Part shown: positions 6,541-10,843 of the stretch, one piece after another
How the letters are laid out: each line of letters starts with the position of its first letter
How positions within the stretch are numbered: the stretch's first letter is position 1
From: Acidobacteriota bacterium
Lineage (GTDB): Bacteria > Acidobacteriota > UBA6911 > RPQK01 > DATIPO01
Length of the DNA: 10,843 bases
Assembly: GCA_028277865.1 (NCBI GenBank)
Contig: JANQFM010000105.1
Span: 1-10,843, forward strand
Reading direction: 5' to 3'
Translations under genes and position numbers: made by a program
Notes under the pieces: generated by a model
What the model was told of the DNA's origin: nothing
Seen by the model: only the letters and a program-made list of their open reading frames with translations
The model's database searches: none

Positions 6541-7302
6541 TCAATCGGACATCAAGCTGGGCGGAGGCATTTCATAGAGCCCCATTCGGTCATTACGACG
6601 GATTGCATAGAGGTCGCGAATTGCAGCCAAGCCGGACATCAAGCCCACCTTGCTTCCCTCGGCGTTGCGCCAAGTCACAGCGACCTCCTGGGCTTCGAGG
6701 CCTTTTTTTCTGGCGATATAGAGGATCTCAACGTCGAAGCCGAACCCATCGATTCGCTGCAATTGGAAGAGAATTCGGGATTGTTCAAGATCAAACAGCT
6801 TAAAGCCGCATTGGGTGTCCGAAAAAGGCAGGCCCGTGATGGAGCGCATCAACATGTTGAAGAGCTTGCCGCTGCTTTCCCGCCAAAAAGGCTGCCGGAC
6901 TTCCACCTTTGCGCCCCGGGCTTCGCGTGACCCAAAGACGATGGCCAGGCCGTCCCGCTCCATGCGCTCGCGCAGATGGGGCAATTCTTCGATGGGGGTG
7001 CTCATATCCGCGTCGCTCAACAGGCCGTACCTTCCCCTGCTCAGCAGCATCCCTCGGCGGACACTGTAGCCTTTCCCCCTGTTGCAGGCATTCGTGAAGA
7101 CCCGGACGGGGCTGCCGCAGCGCTGGGCGAATTCATGGGCGACCCGTGCAGTCTGGTCTGACGATCCATCGTCGATCACCAGGATCTCAAAAGTGTCCTT
7201 TTGAGACTGCAGGTAGTCGGACATCCGCTGCAGGCTGGATCCCAGGCGCTCCTGCTCGTTATAGGCTGGAACGACCACGGTTAAGAGGAGGGAAGGATTC
7301 AT
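6541..7302 (-). CDS. Family 2 glycosyltransferase, Alg5/DPM1-like (polyprenyl-phosphate sugar transferase)
   Basis: This 253-residue GT-A fold enzyme probably moves a sugar from a nucleotide donor to a polyprenyl phosphate at the cytoplasmic membrane face. Its motifs in order are VVVPAYNEQERL (9-20), VIDDGSSDQT (42-51), NRGKGYSVRRGML (74-86), the metal-binding DAD (97-99), FGSREARGAKV (123-133), DTQCGFKLF (162-170), FDVEILYIA (189-197) and EVAVTWRNAEGSK (206-218). DTQCGFKLF, FDVE-LYIA and the W..xEGSK ending resemble eukaryotic Alg5 (dolichyl-phosphate glucosyltransferase) and its bacterial relatives. No C-terminal membrane segments are seen, unlike GtrB/ArnC types. Its ATG overlaps the glutamyl-tRNA synthetase stop in ATGA (7299-7302), so it is probably expressed by coupling from that gene. 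The sugar and acceptor are unknown. Confidence 0.88.
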   Translation of the reverse strand: MNPSLLLTVVVPAYNEQERLGSSLQRMSDYLQSQKDTFEILVIDDGSSDQTARVAHEFAQRCGSPVRVFTNACNRGKGYSVRRGMLLSRGRYGLLSDADMSTPIEELPHLRERMERDGLAIVFGSREARGAKVEVRQPFWRESSGKLFNMLMRSITGLPFSDTQCGFKLFDLEQSRILFQLQRIDGFGFDVEILYIARKKGLEAQEVAVTWRNAEGSKVGLMSGLAAIRDLYAIRRNDRMGLYEMPPPSLMSD

Positions 7303-8741
7303 CGCAAGAATTGGATCACCCTTCCCAGTCGGTCAACAGTGGCCTGCCGACCCAGTTGGACGATGACGTCGAAAATTCCTGGTGCGACCGCATGGCCGGT
7401 CAAAGCGACCCGTACGGCGCCGATCAGGGCGCCCGGCTTGATTTGGTGCCGCCGACAGGTTTCCCGCAGCGCTTCTTCGCTGCTGCCGAGGTCGAATGGG
7501 TGCAGCGCCGAGTAGTGCGAACGAAGCTCTTCAAGCGCAGCCGCCAGTTCCGACTGGCCTTGGGCAGGCAGAAACCGCTCGACGGCTGCCTGCTCATACT
7601 CGAAGTCATCGCTGAAGTAGGCGCGCCCCAACTCGGCGAATTCGGAAAAAGTCTTCATGCGGGGTTGAAGAAGCCGGATAATGTCCAGAAACCACTGATG
7701 CCGCTCAGCTGCATAAGCTTGCTTCCAAAGGCCGGCTTTTTCAAGAGCCTGACGCACCGGTGCTTCCAGCTCATCCGGCGCCTTATCAGAAAGGTGCTTG
7801 CCGTTGAGCCACTCCAGCTTTTGCCGGTCGAAGACGGCGTCCGCCTTGTTGACCCGCTTCAAATCGAATGCCTGGGTCAATTCCCGGCCTTTGTAGATCT
7901 CCTGGTTGGACTTGGGGGACCAACCCAGCAATGCCAGGTAATTTCGCATGGCGGCGGGCAAGAATCCTCGCTGCGAGTATTCCAGCACCGATGTGGCGCC
8001 GTGCCGCTTGCTGAGCCGCTTGCGGTCCTGCCCCAGAATGAGGGGCAGATGGGCGTGATGAGGAGGCCGGATTCCCAAGGCCTGGTAGATGAGCAGATGC
8101 TTGACCGTGTTGCCCAGGTGATCCACTCCCCGGATGACGTGGGTGATCCCCAGATCCGAGTCGTCCGTCACCACGGCCAGATGGTAGGTGGGCATGCCGT
8201 CCGAACGGAGCAGGATGAAGTCCTCCACTGTCTGACTGTCAACCTCCACCTTGCCGTAGACCCAGTCCTTGAAGCGGACTTTGCGGCCTGTCGGAACCTT
8301 AAGGCGCAGCACATGCGCCTGGCCGTCCTTTGCCCTGCGCAATGCGTCGGAAGCGTCCAATCGGCGGCACATCCCGTCGTAGCTCCAGGCATTTTCGCCC
8401 CCTGCGAAGGACGCCTTGCGCTCTTCCAGTTGCCGGGAGGTGCAAAAGCAACGGTAGGCATGGCCGCCGTCGAGCAGCTTTTCACCCACTTGGCGATGAA
8501 GATCGCGCCGTTCGGACTGGAAGATCGGCCCTTCGTCCCAATCCAATCCCAGCCAGCTCAAGCCTGTCAATATGCCCTGGGTCATTTCCGGGGAGGATCG
8601 CTCGGCATCGGTGTCTTCGATGCGAAGGATGAAACTGCCGCCCGTCTGGCGTGCGAACAGATAGTTGAACAGCGCCGTTCGGGCGCCGCCGATGTGCAGG
8701 TAGCCTGTGGGGCTGGGAGCGAAACGAACTCGTGTGCTCAT
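7299..8741 (-). CDS. gltX: Glutamyl-tRNA synthetase
   Basis: This 480-residue class I synthetase charges tRNA-Glu with glutamate in the cytoplasm. The HIGH-type motif is PSPTGYLHIGGAR (9-21), and the KMSKS-type motif is KRLSKRHGA (241-249). FILRIEDTD (37-45), the segment VIRGVDHLGNT (202-212), YLALLGWSP (268-276) and the C-terminal anticodon-binding helical domain (about 320-480) are all typical. A zinc-site remnant is visible: C98, C100 and C125 are kept, but residue 127 is Arg where a metal ligand (His in E. coli) is expected. Val206 stands where an acidic residue is usual (RG[ED]DH). Length and order match bacterial GltX. It has its own promoter with a very short leader and is the first gene of a pair with the glycosyltransferase. 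Whether it also charges tRNA-Gln cannot be told from this window. Confidence 0.96.
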   Translation of the reverse strand: MSTRVRFAPSPTGYLHIGGARTALFNYLFARQTGGSFILRIEDTDAERSSPEMTQGILTGLSWLGLDWDEGPIFQSERRDLHRQVGEKLLDGGHAYRCFCTSRQLEERKASFAGGENAWSYDGMCRRLDASDALRRAKDGQAHVLRLKVPTGRKVRFKDWVYGKVEVDSQTVEDFILLRSDGMPTYHLAVVTDDSDLGITHVIRGVDHLGNTVKHLLIYQALGIRPPHHAHLPLILGQDRKRLSKRHGATSVLEYSQRGFLPAAMRNYLALLGWSPKSNQEIYKGRELTQAFDLKRVNKADAVFDRQKLEWLNGKHLSDKAPDELEAPVRQALEKAGLWKQAYAAERHQWFLDIIRLLQPRMKTFSEFAELGRAYFSDDFEYEQAAVERFLPAQGQSELAAALEELRSHYSALHPFDLGSSEEALRETCRRHQIKPGALIGAVRVALTGHAVAPGIFDVIVQLGRQATVDRLGRVIQFLR

Positions 8742-8763
8742 GGCGGAATGTGCAAAGGCTGGA

Positions 8764-8792
8764 ATTATAGCGCCCCGTCAGAGAAGCAGCAA
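8764..8792 (-). promoter_or_regulatory. sigma70-type promoter of gltX
   Basis: On the minus strand TTGCTG (8787-8792) and a perfect TATAAT (8764-8769) are 17 bases apart. Transcription should start near 8757, leaving a leader of only about 16 bases before ATG 8741. No clear ribosome-binding site is seen in it. Confidence 0.7.
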
Positions 8793-8880
8793 TCAGCAAA
8801 AGTGCGATTTTGGGCACGTCCTCCCCGTTGTTTTCGGGCCGCCACGAAGCGCATCCCGGTTGCTTTTCGACGATTCTGGC

Positions 8881-8909
8881 TCGACGCGGATTCGCTGGCC
8901 CGATATGAT
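8881..8909 (+). promoter_or_regulatory. Candidate sigma70 promoter of the SLC13/RCK transporter gene
   Basis: TCGACG (8881-8886, four of six matches to TTGACA) and TATGAT (8904-8909, five of six) are 17 bases apart. Transcription would start near 8916, about 48 bases before ATG 8964. It faces away from the gltX promoter, with about 90 bases between the two -35 boxes. Confidence 0.5.
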
Positions 8910-8963
8910 CCCGCAGGAGAGCGCCTGGCGCAGCGAGCGCCGGCAAACGCGGGACAGCAGGCC

Positions 8964-10748
8964 ATGACTCTGGAAATCGGACTCACGCTGGGCATCGTGG
9001 CGGTCGCAGTGGTGCTGTTCGCCACTGAGAAGCTGCGCGTCGACCTGATCGCACTGATCGTGCTGCTGACGGTCGCCTTTACCCAACTCGTCGACGCCAA
9101 GCAGGCGTTTGCGGGATTTTCCTCTCCAGCCGTGATCACTGTTTGGGCGGTCTACATCGTCTCGGGAGGGCTTTTTGCCACAGGTGTGGCCGACTGGATG
9201 GGGCACGCCATCCTGCGCCTGGCGGGCCGGAGCGAAATCCGCCTGATTGTGGTGATCATGGTGAGCTGCGGCATCATGTCGGCCTTCATGAACAACGTGG
9301 GGGCCACGGCCATGCTGCTGCCGGCCGTGATCGGCATCTCCCGCCGAAGCAACGTGCCGGTTTCCCGGCTGCTGATCCCTTTGTCGTTTTCCTCGCTGAT
9401 GGGCGGCAACATGACCCTGATCGGCACTCCCGCCAATATCCTGGGCGCCAACATCCTGATTGATCGGGGGCTGCCAAGCTTCGGCTTTTTCGACTTCCTG
9501 CCCACCGGGCTGATCGTCTTCGCCGTCGGAGTACTCTACATGGCCCTTCTGGGTCGAAAGCTTCTCCCCGTCCGGGAGACGCCGGAAGCGGTGGGGACGT
9601 CGCCGCGGCGGCTGCGGGAGTACATCAGCGAAGTCAAGGTCCAGGACGACAGCGTCCTTGCCGGCAAAACACTCCAAGAAGCCGCCCTGGGCAAGCGATA
9701 CGACCTCACCGTGGTTTCGATGAACCGCGAAGGCCAGGTGCGGACCAATCTCTTCCGGAACTCCCGGCTCCAAGCCGGCGATCTGCTCTTCATCCGCGGC
9801 AGCGTCGACAATCTCATCCGGGCCCGTCAAGAGCTGGGGCTGCGTGTCGAAGCCGAATTGAAAGACGATCTGGCCGCCTTCGAAGGGAGAGAAGTCGCCA
9901 TCGTCGAAGCCACCTTGGCCCCCAATACTCATCTGGTGGGGAAAAGCCTGCAGCAGATTTTCTTTCGCGACCGCTACGGCTTCAACGTATTGGCGATCTG
10001 GAGGCGCGGCAAAATCATTACCGAGCGCCTGCGCTCAGTCAAGCTTCAGTTCGGGGACGCCCTGCTGCTGCTCGGCCCAACTCACCGTGTCGACTCCCTC
10101 GAACAAGGCGACGAGTTCCTGTTGCTGGAGCCGCACGAGATCAAGCCGAGCCGACGCGGCAAGGCCCCCTTCGCGGTAGCCATCATGCTTTTCGTGCTGG
10201 GGCTGGTCATGTTCGCAGGCTTGTCGATCGCGACGGCCATGGTGGCGGGCGCCGTCTTGATGGTCCTCAGCGGCTGCCTGAGCATGGAGGAAGCCTACCA
10301 GAGCATCGAATGGAAAACCGTCTTCCTGGTGGCCGGCATGCTGCCGCTGGGAACGGCCATGGAGGTGACTGGAACGGCCCGTTACATCGCCGACATCCTG
10401 CTGGGCGCAGCGGGAGGTTGGGGGCCGATGGCGGTTCTGGCGGCTATCTATATCTTATCGGCCCTGATTACACAACCCATGTCCAATGCGGCCGCCGTCG
10501 TGCTGATGGTCCCCATCGCCATCGACGCTGCCGTCAGCCTGGGCGCAAATATCGAGCCCTTTGTCCTGGCGACCGTCATCGGCGCCTCCACGAGCTTCCT
10601 GACTCCGGTAGGCCACAAGGCCAATGTGCTCGTATTCGGTCCCGGCGGATATCGTTTTTTCGACTATACTCGGGTGGGCGCCCCCCTGAATCTGGTCATA
10701 CTCATCGTCACACTGATCACCCTGCCTTTGATCTGGCCTGTCTTCTAG
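8964..10748 (+). CDS. SLC13/CitT-like anion permease with two internal RCK_C (TrkA_C) domains
   Basis: This 594-residue inner-membrane transporter belongs to the ion transporter superfamily (DASS/CitMHS/ArsB relatives). The N-terminal membrane half (about 5-200) contains SAFMNNVGATAMLLP (106-120) and GGNMTLIGTPANIL (147-160). Two soluble RCK_C-like domains follow, at about 218-290 (YISEVKVQDDSVLAGKTLQE onward) and about 308-385 (IVEATLAPNTHLVGKSLQ onward). The C-terminal membrane half (about 400-594) has ITQPMSNAAAVVLMVPIA (502-519) and FLTPVGHKANVLVFGPGGY (545-563). The two halves show the inverted-repeat NN/GT-type motifs of the family. Substrates of relatives include sulfate and dicarboxylates, so the ion here is unknown. 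ATG 8964 begins right before the first helix. The reading frame stays open far upstream, but that part lies antisense to gltX and the glycosyltransferase gene and is not protein. Ribosome site is weak (GGGA 9 bases upstream). Confidence 0.92.
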   Translation: MTLEIGLTLGIVAVAVVLFATEKLRVDLIALIVLLTVAFTQLVDAKQAFAGFSSPAVITVWAVYIVSGGLFATGVADWMGHAILRLAGRSEIRLIVVIMVSCGIMSAFMNNVGATAMLLPAVIGISRRSNVPVSRLLIPLSFSSLMGGNMTLIGTPANILGANILIDRGLPSFGFFDFLPTGLIVFAVGVLYMALLGRKLLPVRETPEAVGTSPRRLREYISEVKVQDDSVLAGKTLQEAALGKRYDLTVVSMNREGQVRTNLFRNSRLQAGDLLFIRGSVDNLIRARQELGLRVEAELKDDLAAFEGREVAIVEATLAPNTHLVGKSLQQIFFRDRYGFNVLAIWRRGKIITERLRSVKLQFGDALLLLGPTHRVDSLEQGDEFLLLEPHEIKPSRRGKAPFAVAIMLFVLGLVMFAGLSIATAMVAGAVLMVLSGCLSMEEAYQSIEWKTVFLVAGMLPLGTAMEVTGTARYIADILLGAAGGWGPMAVLAAIYILSALITQPMSNAAAVVLMVPIAIDAAVSLGANIEPFVLATVIGASTSFLTPVGHKANVLVFGPGGYRFFDYTRVGAPLNLVILIVTLITLPLIWPVF

Positions 10749-10762
10749 GGCCGCCTAGGCCC
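10748..10762 (+). terminator. Small hairpin at the transporter stop codon
   Basis: GGGCC (10748-10752) pairs with GGCCC (10758-10762) around GCCTA, starting on the last base of the stop codon. No T run follows, so a terminator role is uncertain. Confidence 0.25.
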
Positions 10763-10809
10763 GCAAGAAGTTCACAAAACTGTCAAGAAGCGATCCGCCT
10801 CCCTAAACC

Positions 10810-10843
10810 GGCCCCGGAGGGGCCTCGGATATTAGCCGGTGGT
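10810..10843. repeat. GC-rich hairpin and probable dispersed repeat cut by the window end
   Basis: GGCCCC (10810-10815) pairs with GGGGCC (10819-10824) around GGA. The segment then runs through TCGGATATTAGCCGGTGGT to the end. I recall an intergenic repeat of this shape (CCCCGGAGGGGC, an AT-rich ATATTAGC spacer, then a second palindrome) from environmental bacteria, but could not check it here. The second palindrome would be cut at GCCGGTGGT. The first hairpin might also end transcription of the transporter gene. Confidence 0.4.

Noticed and set aside
7146..8963. Open reading frame continuous with the SLC13 transporter, which would make a 1200-residue protein
   Set aside because: This stretch is antisense to gltX and the glycosyltransferase gene, both with complete family motifs. 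Its translation resembles no transporter domain, and the true start at 8964 matches the family's N terminus. Long antisense frames are common in high-GC DNA.

Overview
The window is high-GC bacterial chromosomal DNA with tight gene packing: ATGA or TGATG stop/start overlaps at three of the four same-strand junctions, and sigma70-like promoters. There is no rRNA, tRNA, phage or plasmid marker to fix the taxon. The dispersed palindromic repeats between genes and the style of the proteins would suit an environmental bacterium such as an Acidobacteriota or a similar soil/sediment lineage. That placement is inference only.

Layout. (1) 1-230: leader DNA with a short palindrome and a three-unit 8-bp tandem repeat. 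(2) 231-2128, plus strand: a PlsC-like acyltransferase and an M24-family Xaa-Pro peptidase, coupled by a one-base TGATG overlap. (3) 2129-2557: a gene-free convergent region with an ordered set of four related hairpin repeats in nested inverted order (A+, B+, B-, A-). (4) 2558-6309, minus strand: a peptide/solute ABC importer (lipoprotein binding protein, DppB-like and DppC-like permeases) without its ATPase genes. Its leader carries a perfect 21-bp-stem palindrome. (5) 6541-8741, minus strand: glutamyl-tRNA synthetase followed by an Alg5/DPM1-like family 2 glycosyltransferase, overlapping by 4 bases. (6) 8742-8963: a compact divergent promoter region. (7) 8964-10748, plus strand: an SLC13/CitT-like permease with two RCK_C (TrkA_C) domains inserted in its middle. 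(8) 10749-10843: hairpins and part of what looks like another dispersed repeat, cut by the window end.

The genes are mostly housekeeping or transport functions. The peptide importer and the Xaa-Pro peptidase could both serve peptide use, but they are convergent and not in one operon, so this link is weak. No defence system, mobile gene or new multi-gene system is visible. The most unusual content is non-coding: the covarying nested hairpin array at 2222-2519 and the long palindrome at 6336-6391.
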